Part shown: in pieces, positions 22,101 to 28,857 of the stretch
Layout: every line of letters starts with the position of its first letter
How positions within the stretch are numbered: the stretch's first letter is position 1
Assembly: GCA_035384565.1 (NCBI GenBank)
Contig: DAOOIT010000056.1
Location: 1-38,956, forward strand
Source: Planctomycetota bacterium
GTDB taxonomy: Bacteria; Planctomycetota; PUPC01; DSUN01
Length of the DNA stretch: 38,956 bases
Direction: 5' to 3'
Notes under the pieces: generated by a model
What the model was told of the DNA's origin: nothing
Database searches by the model: none
Seen by the model: only the letters and a program-made list of their open reading frames with translations
Position numbers and translations under genes: made by a program

Positions 22101-22583
22101 GAGCCAGAAGGCGACGGCGCCCAGCTCAAACTCGAGGCGGAGCTCCACGCGATGGGCGGTCGCGGCGGGCAACTTGTCCCAGCCGTCGAGGGCCTTCTTC
22201 AGGTCGGCCCCATGGTAGAAGTGGGGATTCGGCCGCACCCAGTGCGTGCCGCGGAAGAGCCAGGGTTGCCCGAGCCGCCGCAGCGAGACCTCGATCCCCG
22301 CGTCCCGGGCGATCTCCTTCTTCCACGGCCACGGCGACTGGGGCAGGTCCTTGGCCGCCAGCACCAGCTCGACCACGCCCTTGTCGGCGTCGGCGGCGCG
22401 GACGACGAGGGGCTGGTCGAGCCTGCCGAGGGTAAGCGCCAGCTCGACCGACTGCCCTCCCTGCACGGGCGCTGAGATCGTCGCCGCCTCGCCCTCGCCC
22501 TTGAGGGTCCAGCCGGCGGGCAGTTCGGCGCAGAGGGCGCGAGCGGCGAGCGCGGCCCACAGGGCCAAGACATTCCGGCGCAT
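19182..22583 (-). CDS. Large secreted putative glycoside hydrolase with inserted repeat
   Basis: 1133 aa with a signal peptide (about 1-19). Residues about 30-510 are beta-rich, resembling carbohydrate-binding and Ig-like modules. Residues about 540-830 look like a TIM barrel (WALIFHESGFGEP, QIKLIFGNSS, VTTTYEWRG, INVALLHDVGDSYYYSRWGG), related to clan-A-like glycosidases, and the C-terminal about 250 residues are a jelly-roll-like sandwich with GERFFSISASEEGWMVGDW. No CAZy family can be named. Near residues 521-540 the peptide VGGTSPSRVPRHGDTPPT is encoded by a 53-bp mobile palindrome (20968-21020) that sits without breaking the frame between the beta region and the barrel. The start at 22583 agrees with the signal peptide. 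It is probably the last gene of the operon starting at 25015. Confidence 0.68.
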   Translation of the reverse strand: MRRNVLALWAALAARALCAELPAGWTLKGEGEAATISAPVQGGQSVELALTLGRLDQPLVVRAADADKGVVELVLAAKDLPQSPWPWKKEIARDAGIEVSLRRLGQPWLFRGTHWVRPNPHFYHGADLKKALDGWDKLPAATAHRVELRLEFELGAVAFWLDDRYLGRAELAAATLTLALKAGHSLLAASVGKCADHGRYVPIRLGGYRRAGEAGAAKANLAPGPQTLGGVPFHVAAPDESIDVGLSRWLMESVGPDEFTDDYYTRSAHDGTPESIILAVPTDEYAWAHLLCAVDPDPAKTPVLTLRLTRFLGDSFDSGGRGDAIADTTVRVEPAAPGALRQIRVPLRSGQIADVLDEKGVVCGRSTQSLDLELTKELGRVAKLNHANYSTKPLGRPSAVRVFALTLERSPIRVRLAPKQVGNIFYATERPELVLNVANVSEAGFRGEVVCDIADFYGAKRTLSQEVAVEAGKTQIVRLDVGGPRLGWSQADIRLARDGDPVWDTTTSFAVLPPDTRKAGVVGGTSPSRVPRHGDTPPTQESPFGTWWFRDSHIGTKDVAEVAPLLQRLGFRHVCPGGSGPSGEELAKHGLSVSMLPNLMRAKAADTEKAIDAAVKAHPEAKWALIFHESGFGEPIVFPPEFIGQPVPKLSEKQEAQFQKLWDQAIEVSKLYRAKHPQIKLIFGNSSLPFAVEFMRRGYPRELVDAFGDEDLGQLIMPEYPPQAFKSLYFQREYQKLYKYDVPVTTTYEWRGRPTTPGCLTEREQAELYARDCLQCLAYGAPHINVALLHDVGDSYYYSRWGGTGLLHRWPLLHPKPSYVALATLTRELDGAKFTRYLPSNSPSLYLCEFQRGAEWVYALWTPRGEREVTLGFEGDARYTASDSMGNALDGKLRVSSLPIYLRAASRITQAVGGPTACEAPPAKRTVVDDLCDAGKWAAVAERDAALEKGHFDFPRRQGKFDIAARDDAEKGRALEVKLLPQPDVPPLCPRYLVLKPKDPIPVPGEPQALGVWVKGNSSWGRVMWEIEDAKGERFFSISASEEGWMVGDWKARSYINFDGWNYLQVKLLTWYASGFYGPERCDWHFTAEGRVDFPVRVTRLVLELRDRVVHLTDLVPVPEPAVRLRDLGASYE
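20968..21020. repeat. 53-bp double-hairpin element, copy 2, in coding sequence
   Basis: It has the same ends (GTGGGCGG and CCGCCCAC) and length as copy 1 at 10415-10467, with 46 of 53 bases identical. It lies wholly inside the 1133-aa reading frame. In the coding direction it gives VGGTSPSRVPRHGDTPPT; copy 1, read the same way, gives VGGTSPSRGSRRVDTPPT. Confidence 0.9.
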
Positions 22584-22600
22584 CAGGGTGGCTCCAATCA

Positions 22601-22677
22601 GGCTTGTCGGACTTGTCGGACTTGTCAGACTTGTCAGACTCGCCGGACTCGTGGGACGAGTCCGGCGAGTCCGACAG
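22601..22677. repeat. 9-bp tandem repeat joined to a 15-bp perfect hairpin
   Basis: Units of CTTGTCRGA occur about six times in a row from 22603, drifting to CTCGCCGGA and CTCGTGGGA. GACTCGCCGGACTCG (22637-22651) pairs perfectly with 22657-22671 around TGGGA, and pairing extends 4-5 further bases past one mismatch. It fills the gap between the UroD-like and 1133-aa genes and may act as an attenuating hairpin or a mobile repeat. Confidence 0.82.
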
Positions 22678-22679
22678 GC

Positions 22680-23906
22680 TCAAGCGTATCGGTCGCTGAT
22701 CGAGCGGACCAGCTTGACCCAACGCCGCAGGTTTTCGGGCTTGCCCTGGACCGTTTCCACGTCCTTCAGCGTGATGTCCACGTGGCAGCCCTTGGCGGCC
22801 TCCATCGCGTCGGTGACGACTCTGCGGATGAGGTCGCGGTCGAAGCCGCAGCAGATCATCTGGGCGGGGTTGGGGCGCCACGAGAGCACGTAGTCGGTGC
22901 CGATCTGCTCGGCGCACTTCGCCACGTCGGCCCGGGGCGTGACGGCGATGCGGCGCAGGTTCGGCACCTGGCGCAGCATGTCGATCTTCCGCGTGAGGTC
23001 CTCGCAGCACCCGTAGGCCGCGAGGCCGAAGCGCGCCATGATGGGAAGCTGGTACTGAAGCAGGAACTCGTCGTGCATGGCGGGCGAGACCAGGGTGTAC
23101 TCCTGCGCGGCGACGAAGACCCAGAGCCTGTCGCGCGTGACGGGGCGCGGGTCGGCCGAGGGATCGGGCAGTTCGGTGGCGTAGGGCATGGCCTGGTTGG
23201 CGTGGTTCAGGAGGCGCCAGTCGCCCGCCAGCTCGGCCTCGGTGTGCGTGGTGAGAATGGCGTCGCTCATGAACCTCAGCACGCGGTGCAGCCAGGCGGC
23301 GTTGTCCACCATGTCGAGCATGAGCTGGTCGAGCCCGCGAAGCTGCGTGAGGAGGGTCGAGATGTCGCCGTTCCAGCCGGTGAGGGCGGGCGACCGGTCC
23401 ACGGCGACGGGCAGGATGTCGCCAATGGCCTCCTGGAGGCGGGCCGCGTGGCGGGCCGTGGCCTCCTCGTCCACCCAATGGTGGGCAAAGGTCAGCCGCT
23501 GCGCGTCGTCGAGGTCCACGAGACTGGGCCGGAACTGCCACGAGCCGCGCGGGTCGGTCTTCTCGCTGTGGCGCACGGGCAGGCCCCACAGCCCCTCGCG
23601 CGGCGTGGCCACCCGCGCCCGCACAGTGAGCCAGGGCTCGAGCACGTAGTCGTCGCCGATCGTGTCCTGGAACAGCATCTGCCGCAGCCAGGTCTCGTAG
23701 GGACGGTAGAAGGGGTCCTGGCATTCGAGGCGCGACTCGGGCGCCTCGTGCCAGGCGGCGAGCCAGCGCACGTAGAGCAGGGGCCGCGTGCGCTGAAGGC
23801 TGTTGTGGCGCCGCCACAGGTCGCGCCGCTCCTCGTAGGTCGGCTTGCGGCAGGCGTCGGCGTAGCGCGTCGCCAGCTCGCGCAGCACGCGAACATCGCG
23901 GTTCAT
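22680..23906 (-). CDS. UroD-like (uroporphyrinogen decarboxylase superfamily) protein
   Basis: 408 aa. The overall pattern matches the UroD/MtaA barrel family found in many planctomycete-like genomes: a long N-terminal helix pair with PTYEERRDLWRRHNS, a central LLTQLRGLDQLMLDMVDN, FGLAAYGCCEDLTRKIDMLRQVP near residue 310 and YVLSWRPNPAQM near 350. In the superfamily this fold serves haem-precursor decarboxylation or methyl transfer to corrinoids, but this branch is not of known activity and lacks an obvious haem-synthesis context. The start codon overlaps the stop of the upstream Fe-alcohol dehydrogenase as ATGA (4 nt), so translation is coupled. A tandem-repeat hairpin lies between it and the secreted protein gene downstream. 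Confidence 0.78.
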   Translation of the reverse strand: MNRDVRVLRELATRYADACRKPTYEERRDLWRRHNSLQRTRPLLYVRWLAAWHEAPESRLECQDPFYRPYETWLRQMLFQDTIGDDYVLEPWLTVRARVATPREGLWGLPVRHSEKTDPRGSWQFRPSLVDLDDAQRLTFAHHWVDEEATARHAARLQEAIGDILPVAVDRSPALTGWNGDISTLLTQLRGLDQLMLDMVDNAAWLHRVLRFMSDAILTTHTEAELAGDWRLLNHANQAMPYATELPDPSADPRPVTRDRLWVFVAAQEYTLVSPAMHDEFLLQYQLPIMARFGLAAYGCCEDLTRKIDMLRQVPNLRRIAVTPRADVAKCAEQIGTDYVLSWRPNPAQMICCGFDRDLIRRVVTDAMEAAKGCHVDITLKDVETVQGKPENLRRWVKLVRSISDRYA

Positions 23907-25015
23907 CGCACCAGGGCCTCCAGCACGGCCGCCACGTCGCCCTCGGTGAACTTGCGGGGGTTGGCCTTGAGCGAGCCCGAGGGCAGACTCTCGGCCGCGA
24001 TGGCCGCGAAGTCCTCGCGGGGAATCGTCACGCCGTCGAGGGCGCGGCGCAGGCCGAAGCGCTCGATCAACCGCTCCACGAAGGCCACGATATCATCCTC
24101 CGCCAGGCTCGACAGGCGGTCGTACTTGTCGCCCACGTGCGCGCGGTTCAGGCGCATCACGTGCGGCATCAGCAGCGCGCACACCACGCCGTGCTCGAGG
24201 CCGTAGCGCGCGCCGAGCGGATGGGCCATGCCGTGCACCGCGCCCAGGCGCGCGTTGGCCAGGGCCATGCCGGCCATCAGGCTGCCGTAGGCGCACTGCT
24301 CGCGGGCCGCCAGGTTCGAGCCGTCCGCCCACGCCGCGGCCAGCCACCCGATGAGGCGGCGGGCCGCCTCGAAGGCCAAGGCATCGGTCAGCGGCGTCGC
24401 GTGGATCGAGGTGAAGCTCTCGATGGCCTGCACCAGCGCGTCCATCCCTGCCGCCGCCGTGACGCGCGGCGGGCACGAGAGCGTGAGCTCGGGGTCCACG
24501 ATGGCCACGGCGGGCATCATGCACTCGGCGCGAATGCTCTGCTTGAGGCGGCGCGCCCGGTCGCTCAGCACGGCGTTCTTCGTCACCTCGGCCCCCGTGC
24601 CCGACGTGGTGGGGATAGCGATGAACGGCAGGCCGGGCTGCGCGATGGCGCGGCCGAGCACGAAATCGGCGGTCGGCTCGCGCTCGTGGACGAGGGCCGC
24701 GATGGCCTTGGCCGCATCGAGCGCGCTGCCGCCTCCGAGGCCGATCACCACCTCGCACTGCCCCTCGAAGCAGGCCCCGCGGCCGGCGTCCACCGTCGTC
24801 ACGTCGGGGTCGTGTTCCACCTGATCGAAGACCGTGGCCTCGACGCCCGCCTCCCTCAGCGACGCCAGCACGCGGTCGGTGGCCCCGCTCGTCCGCATCG
24901 CCGAGCGTCCCGTCACCACGAGTGCCCGCGTGCCCAGCCTCGCGGCCCGCTGGCCCACGCAGCCCACTGAGCCGATGCCCGTGACGATCTCGCGTGCGGT
25001 GGTGAATGAGGGCAT
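23903..25015 (-). CDS. Iron-containing alcohol dehydrogenase family protein
   Basis: 370 aa, cytoplasmic. NAD binding is shown by GLGGGSALDAAKA (92-104) and IPTTSGTGAEVT (134-145). By comparison with E. coli FucO, metal ligands fall at D192, Q196, H261 and H275; FucO has His where Q196 stands, so one canonical ligand is changed (family branches with Gln here exist, so activity is not excluded). Members reduce aldehydes or oxidise small alcohols and diols such as lactaldehyde and propanediol. The start at 25015 follows GGAGGAGAG by about 8 nt; the longer open frame to 25321 is rejected. It is the first gene of the operon with the UroD-like and 1133-aa secreted genes, possibly handling an aldehyde from sugar breakdown. 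Confidence 0.88.
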   Translation of the reverse strand: MPSFTTAREIVTGIGSVGCVGQRAARLGTRALVVTGRSAMRTSGATDRVLASLREAGVEATVFDQVEHDPDVTTVDAGRGACFEGQCEVVIGLGGGSALDAAKAIAALVHEREPTADFVLGRAIAQPGLPFIAIPTTSGTGAEVTKNAVLSDRARRLKQSIRAECMMPAVAIVDPELTLSCPPRVTAAAGMDALVQAIESFTSIHATPLTDALAFEAARRLIGWLAAAWADGSNLAAREQCAYGSLMAGMALANARLGAVHGMAHPLGARYGLEHGVVCALLMPHVMRLNRAHVGDKYDRLSSLAEDDIVAFVERLIERFGLRRALDGVTIPREDFAAIAAESLPSGSLKANPRKFTEGDVAAVLEALVR

Positions 25016-25058
25016 GCTTCGCTCTCCTCCGGCGTCCCCGGCCGCTCCCAACGCTGCC

Positions 25059-25086
25059 ATTCTATCAGAAAACGGCAAGAAGCCAA
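25059..25086 (-). promoter_or_regulatory. Possible promoter of the Fe-ADH operon
   Basis: On the minus strand: TTGGCT (25086-25081), a 16-nt spacer, TAGAAT (25064-25059). The -10 box is of the same form as others in the window; the -35 is weaker. Confidence 0.5.
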
Positions 25087-25215
25087 GCGGCACACGTTGT
25101 TCCCGAGCCTGTGTCCCCCGAGAGGATTCTGGATTGCGGCTTGCGCGGGGCCGGCGATTATGGTCCAATGGCGTCCTGTGACCATGTGGCCGCAACCTCG
25201 TTTGGAGGAGTTGAG

Positions 25216-25737
25216 ATGCGGAAGCTGGGTGTGGCGCTGGCGGTGTTGAGCGTGGCCGGTTTGCTGGCCGGCTGCGGCGGCGAAGGCGGAGGCGGCGGCG
25301 GCAGCACGCCGAAAGCCGCATTCGAGGCGATGTGGGCGGCGGCCAAGGCCGGCAATCAGAAGGCGATGATGGCCTGCTTCTCCGAGGTCTGCCGCTCGAA
25401 GATGGCCGAGATCGAGAAGATGTTCGCCGACATGCCGAAGGAACTCAAGGAGGGCAAGGAGAGCATGGCCGGCGAGCTCATGGCCAAGGCCAAGAGCGCG
25501 AAGGTCGAGATCGGCGCCGAGAAGATTGACGGCGACAAGGCGACCCTCGAGGTCACCACCGACGGCCGCAAGGACACCCTCGAGTTCATCAAAGAGGGCG
25601 GCGCCTGGAAGATGCACATCTCCGAGCTGGCCAACCTGGACCTGGATCAGATGAAGAAGGCCATGGAGATGCTGAAGAACATGCCCAAGGGCGTGATGGA
25701 GGGGCTTCAGAAGGGCATGAAGGACGCCCTGAAGTAA
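25216..25737 (+). CDS. Lipoprotein with DUF4878/NTF2-like domain
   Basis: 173 aa. A lipoprotein signal (MRKLGVALAVLSVAGLLAGC) gives a lipidated Cys at residue 20, followed by a Gly-rich linker. Residues about 30-125 resemble the DUF4878/NTF2-like fold: STPKAAFEAMWAAAKAGNQK opens the first helix and KATLEVTTDGRKDTLEFIKEGGAWKMHI forms the sheet. Such domains bind small molecules or peptides; the role is unknown. GGAGGAG lies 7 nt before the ATG. The C-terminus is a Met/Lys-rich amphipathic helix. A strong hairpin follows at 25771-25809. It stands alone between a divergent operon and a convergent gene. Confidence 0.78.
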   Translation: MRKLGVALAVLSVAGLLAGCGGEGGGGGGSTPKAAFEAMWAAAKAGNQKAMMACFSEVCRSKMAEIEKMFADMPKELKEGKESMAGELMAKAKSAKVEIGAEKIDGDKATLEVTTDGRKDTLEFIKEGGAWKMHISELANLDLDQMKKAMEMLKNMPKGVMEGLQKGMKDALK

Positions 25738-25770
25738 CACCCGGGCGCAGAGAGCGCCGTGAAGTCTGGC

Positions 25771-25809
25771 TCGTGCCCGCTGTTGCCTCAAGGGCGGCAG
25801 CGGGCACGA
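25771..25809. terminator. Strong hairpin terminator between convergent genes
   Basis: TCGTGCCCGCTG (25771-25782) pairs perfectly with CAGCGGGCACGA (25798-25809), with some further pairing inside. It lies 34 nt after the lipoprotein stop and 32 nt before the stop of the convergent gene at 25841. A short TCGTTTC follows on the plus strand. It could serve both genes. Confidence 0.7.
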
Positions 25810-25840
25810 TCGTTTCAGGGGCAAAGGGAGGGGGAACCCG

Positions 25841-26497
25841 CTACTTCTTCCAGGCCTCGGGCAGCCGGGTGAGCTGGCCGTCCACGTCGAGCCGCCGCAC
25901 CCAGGCCCGCCCGTCGCTGGCATAGAAGCCCACGTAGCCGGGCTCGAGCTGCGGCGAGTTGAAGGCGAAGAGGAACTTGCCGTCGAAAAACACGCGCACC
26001 AGGGAGCCCTGGCACTCGACCTTGGCCTCGTACCACTGGCCCTCGGGCTTCGTGAAGCCGCCGCGGCGGTCGAGCTCCTTGCGGGGCTGGCCTGGGGTGA
26101 CGAGGTAGAGGACCACGTCTCGGCGCCCGATCTCGACGGCGTGGTAGCTGTTGCCGCTGGTCGAGCCGAAGATGAGGCCCACGGCGCGTTCGCCGGCGCC
26201 CACCGGTTCCTGCTTGAACTGGAAGGAGACCTTCGTGTTGGCATAGCTCCTGTCGCGGCGGAAGACGGTGATGGGCTCCTTGGTCTTCAGGGCGTCCAGG
26301 TAGAACATCCCATCGCGGATTTCGGCGAGGTTCGACGAGCGGATCCAGTCGTTCAGGTCGCCGATGTTCGGCTTCGGCTCTTCCTTTTCCTCGCCGGGCG
26401 CCGCGGGCGGTTTGAGGCTGGGCGGGAGCGGGGCCGCGGCCGAGGTCGTGCCCACCACGATGGCGAGAAACAGGCACAGGTTCCTGGCTCGTAGCAT
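25841..26497 (-). CDS. Secreted DUF1080/LamG-like beta-sandwich protein, paralogue 1
   Basis: 218 aa with a signal peptide (about 1-21). The rest is a concanavalin-like jelly roll of the DUF1080 (3-keto-disaccharide hydrolase-like) type: FGSTSGNSYHAVEI, KPEGQWYEAKVECQGSLVRV, FDGKFLFAFNSPQLEPGYVG, then FYASDGRAWVRRLDVDG. It is clearly related to the protein at 26663-27301 and shares DGMFYLDAL-type and GFTKPEGQWYEAK segments. It probably binds or cleaves a sugar in the periplasm or at the surface. GGAGGTCC lies just before the ATG, and a near-consensus promoter stands at 26554-26582. It pairs in theme with the Gfo/Idh-ThuA operon, but is not adjacent. Confidence 0.75.
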   Translation of the reverse strand: MLRARNLCLFLAIVVGTTSAAAPLPPSLKPPAAPGEEKEEPKPNIGDLNDWIRSSNLAEIRDGMFYLDALKTKEPITVFRRDRSYANTKVSFQFKQEPVGAGERAVGLIFGSTSGNSYHAVEIGRRDVVLYLVTPGQPRKELDRRGGFTKPEGQWYEAKVECQGSLVRVFFDGKFLFAFNSPQLEPGYVGFYASDGRAWVRRLDVDGQLTRLPEAWKK

Positions 26498-26553
26498 GTG
26501 GACCTCCTCTCTCTTGCGGGCTACGTGCGGCGTGAGCGAACGTACCAGGCGCG

Positions 26554-26582
26554 AGTATAGGATGGCCCGGGGCTGAAGTCAA
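26554..26582 (-). promoter_or_regulatory. Near-consensus promoter of DUF1080-like paralogue 1
   Basis: On the minus strand: TTGACT (26582-26577), a 17-nt spacer, TATACT (26559-26554). The start is expected near 26547, a leader of about 50 nt. Confidence 0.85.
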
Positions 26583-26602
26583 CCCCGACAGGCCCTCATG
26601 CG

Positions 26603-26630
26603 GCAGGGCAGGCCGCGGCGCCTGCCCTGC
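26603..26630. terminator. Hairpin after DUF1080-like paralogue 2
   Basis: GCAGGGCAGGC (26603-26613) pairs perfectly with 26620-26630 around a 6-nt loop. It lies 32 nt downstream of the paralogue 2 stop (26663, minus) and just upstream of the next promoter, so it probably separates the two genes. No T-run was seen. Confidence 0.6.
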
Positions 26631-26662
26631 GAGGTCTGCCCGACTGGCCGGGGCGGCCACGG

Positions 26663-27301
26663 TCAACGCGGCTGCCAGAGCTGCGGCAGTGAGACGGGGG
26701 CGGGGGTGCCGCCCATGTCGAACTTCCGCACCCAGGCCCTGCCGCCTTCGGCGTAGACGCCCAGGTGGCCGGGCTGGAGCTGGGGCGAGGTGAAGGAGAA
26801 GACGAACCGTCCATCCACGAACACCTTCACCTGGGGCCCGTTCGTCTCGATCTTGGCCTCGTACCACTGGCCGTCGGGCTTGGTGAAGCCGGCCTGCCGC
26901 GCCAGCTCCCTGGGCGGCTGGTTGGGCCGGTACTCGTACAGGATCACGTTGGTGCGGTCGAACTGCACCGCGTGATAGGTCTGAGGCCCCCTGCTGCCGA
27001 AAACGAGCCCGAAGCTCCGTTTGGGGCCCACGGGGTCTATGCGGAACTGCACGGTCGCCGTCACGTTCTGGAACGCCCTGTCCTGCCTCAGGGCGAAGAC
27101 GGGGTCCTTGGCGGTCAGAGCGTCCACGTACAGCATGCCGTCGCGAATCTGGACGTCCTGCTGCGATGAGCGGAGGTAGTCGTTGATGCCGCCCACGCCC
27201 TGGATGGGCTCGGCCGGTTGAAGGTTGGGCAGGTTCGGCGCGCCGCCCAACGCCACCGAGGCGAGCAGCCCCGCCACCGCAAGTGATTTCCCGCTGAGCA
27301 T
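26663..27301 (-). CDS. Secreted DUF1080/LamG-like beta-sandwich protein, paralogue 2
   Basis: 212 aa with a signal peptide (about 1-20). Its fold and motifs match paralogue 1: INDYLRSSQQDVQIRDGMLYVDAL, FGSRGPQTYHAVQFDRTN, GFTKPDGQWYEAKIETNG, FVDGRFVFSFTSPQLQPGHLG, then GGRAWVRKFDMGG. The start at 27301 is supported by GAGGAGG 5 nt upstream; the in-frame ATG at 27340 has no ribosome site. The pair arose by tandem duplication but each copy keeps its own promoter, so they may be used separately. Substrate and activity are unknown. Confidence 0.75.
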   Translation of the reverse strand: MLSGKSLAVAGLLASVALGGAPNLPNLQPAEPIQGVGGINDYLRSSQQDVQIRDGMLYVDALTAKDPVFALRQDRAFQNVTATVQFRIDPVGPKRSFGLVFGSRGPQTYHAVQFDRTNVILYEYRPNQPPRELARQAGFTKPDGQWYEAKIETNGPQVKVFVDGRFVFSFTSPQLQPGHLGVYAEGGRAWVRKFDMGGTPAPVSLPQLWQPR

Positions 27302-27352
27302 GAGAGCCTCCTCTCGTGTCCGTCCTTGGTCGCAGTCCACCCCTCTCTTTGG

Positions 27353-27381
27353 AGTCTACGCCTGTTTCGGCACGACGTCAA
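27353..27381 (-). promoter_or_regulatory. Promoter of DUF1080-like paralogue 2
   Basis: On the minus strand: TTGACG (27381-27376), a 17-nt spacer, TAGACT (27358-27353). The leader is about 45 nt. Confidence 0.8.
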
Positions 27382-27407
27382 CCCGAAGCTTTCGATTTCG
27401 GCCCGCC

Positions 27408-27437
27408 TTGACCGTTTGTGCCGGATTGCGCTATTCT
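27408..27437 (+). promoter_or_regulatory. Promoter of the WecA-like gene
   Basis: TTGACC (27408-27413), an 18-nt spacer, TATTCT (27432-27437). Transcription would start near 27444, past the in-frame ATG at 27418, which supports a TTG start at 27478 for the gene. Confidence 0.65.
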
Positions 27438-27477
27438 GGCGGCCGGCGGGCCTGGCACCCAGGGTAAGGGGCGTGCA

Positions 27478-28566
27478 TTGTCGGGTCAGTTTCTGGTCGC
27501 GGCGGCGGCGTTCGGCGTGCCCTTCGTGCTCTCGCTTGCCCTGACGGGCCTGGCGCTCAGGGTGAGTCCGCGCCTGGGCTTTGTGGACGAGCCGGGCGGC
27601 CGGAAGGCCCACGAGCGCCCCATGCCGCTGGGGGGCGGGGTGGCCATGTTTCTGGCGTGGAGCCTTCCGGTGGGCCTCCTGGTGATCCTGTCGGCCTCGT
27701 GCGGCTGGACGGGGGCCGCCGAGCGCGCCACGGCGGCGTTTGCCGGCAAGGCGATGCCGCTGGCGTGGGTGCTCGGCGCGGGGGCCGTCCTGATGCTTCT
27801 GGGGCTCCTGGACGACGTGTTCGGCCTCTCGCCGGCAATTCGCCTCGCTGTCCAGGTCGCCGTGGCCGGCGGGCTGTACCTCATCTCGCACGAGATTCGG
27901 ATCACGCTCTTCGCGGGCTGGTCGGCGCTCTCATTCCTCTACACGGTGCTCTGGATCGTGGGCATCACCAATGCCTTCAACTTCCTGGATAACACGGACG
28001 GCCAGTCGGCCGGTGTGGCGATGGTGGCGGCGGGGATCCTGGCCGTGGTCGGGTTCCAGTCGGGGCAGGAGCTGATGGCCTGGCTGGCGCTGGCCCTGGC
28101 GGGCGCGGCGGCCGGGTTCCTGGTCTTCAACTTCCCGCCCGCCGGAATCTACATGGGCGATGCGGGCAGCCTGTTCCTGGGCTTCACGCTCTCGGCGCTG
28201 ACGATCCTGTTCACCTTCTACGAGTCGGGCGATGCGCCCTCGGGCCGCCTCTACGGGGTGCTGATGCCGCTGTTCATCCTGGCGCTGCCGGTGTTCGATA
28301 CCCTCACCGTGATCGCCATCCGCCTGCACGAGGGCCGGCCCATCTGGCGAGGCGACCGCAGCCACTTCGCGCACCGCCTGCTCGCGCTGGGCATGAGCAA
28401 GCGCGAGGCGGTGGTATTCATCTATCTGGTCACCTTCTGCCTCGGGTTGGCCTCGACGCTCCTCGGCTCGCTCGAGGAGGCGGGCGCCATTGTGGTGCTG
28501 GTGATCGGGGTGACGGTGTTCGTGCTGATCGGGCTCCTGGAGCGCGCGGGCCGGCGCCGCGACTAA
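27478..28566 (+). CDS. WecA/MraY-family undecaprenyl-phosphate glycosyl-1-phosphate transferase
   Basis: 362 aa, polytopic membrane protein with about ten hydrophobic segments. Family motifs are in order: RKAHERPMPLGGGVAMF near residue 42, GLLDDVFGLS (D111-D112) for Mg2+, NAFNFLDNTDG near 164, MGDAGSLFLGF near 226, and RGDRSHFAHRL near 291. It transfers a sugar-1-phosphate from a UDP-sugar to undecaprenyl phosphate, the first step of a surface polysaccharide. A TTG start at 27478 is preferred: AAGGGG lies 6 nt upstream and the promoter lies between 27408 and 27437; other starts are possible. It begins the block with the ligase-like and methyltransferase genes. Its stop codon TAA is also the left flank of a 277-bp inserted element. 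Confidence 0.88.
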   Translation: MSGQFLVAAAAFGVPFVLSLALTGLALRVSPRLGFVDEPGGRKAHERPMPLGGGVAMFLAWSLPVGLLVILSASCGWTGAAERATAAFAGKAMPLAWVLGAGAVLMLLGLLDDVFGLSPAIRLAVQVAVAGGLYLISHEIRITLFAGWSALSFLYTVLWIVGITNAFNFLDNTDGQSAGVAMVAAGILAVVGFQSGQELMAWLALALAGAAAGFLVFNFPPAGIYMGDAGSLFLGFTLSALTILFTFYESGDAPSGRLYGVLMPLFILALPVFDTLTVIAIRLHEGRPIWRGDRSHFAHRLLALGMSKREAVVFIYLVTFCLGLASTLLGSLEEAGAIVVLVIGVTVFVLIGLLERAGRRRD

Positions 28567-28843
28567 GAAACTGCCTCAAGACCCACGCGGGCTGCGACGC
28601 CTGCGATTCCGCCTGCGGGCAAGAAGCGAGGAGGAGGCGATGCAACGGAGAGCATCGTGGACGACGAGCGACGCCGCCCGCAGGCAGAAGTCGCGGCGTC
28701 CCTTCGGGTTGCGGCGGCAGCGGGGCGTCTGCCGCGTTGCGGCTCCTCAGCGATGCTCTCCGTCGCATCGCCTGTGTCGCCGCGCCTTGCATCCGCCCCG
28801 CTGGCGCCGGCAACGCAGCCCGTGTGGGTTCTGAGACAGTTTC
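28567..28843. mobile_element. 277-bp MITE-like long-hairpin element with TAA flanks
   Basis: Ends GAAACTG and CAGTTTC begin an outer inverted repeat of about 31 bp (27 matches). A second inner inverted repeat matches 21 of 22 bases (28636-28657 against 28751-28772). The element is flanked by TAA on both sides (28564-28566 and 28844-28846), as expected for a 3-bp target duplication. The left TAA is the wecA-like stop codon. No transposase is inside, so it must be non-autonomous. It lies between two co-directional genes. Confidence 0.78.
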
Positions 28844-28857
28844 TAAGGGGCCGCCTG

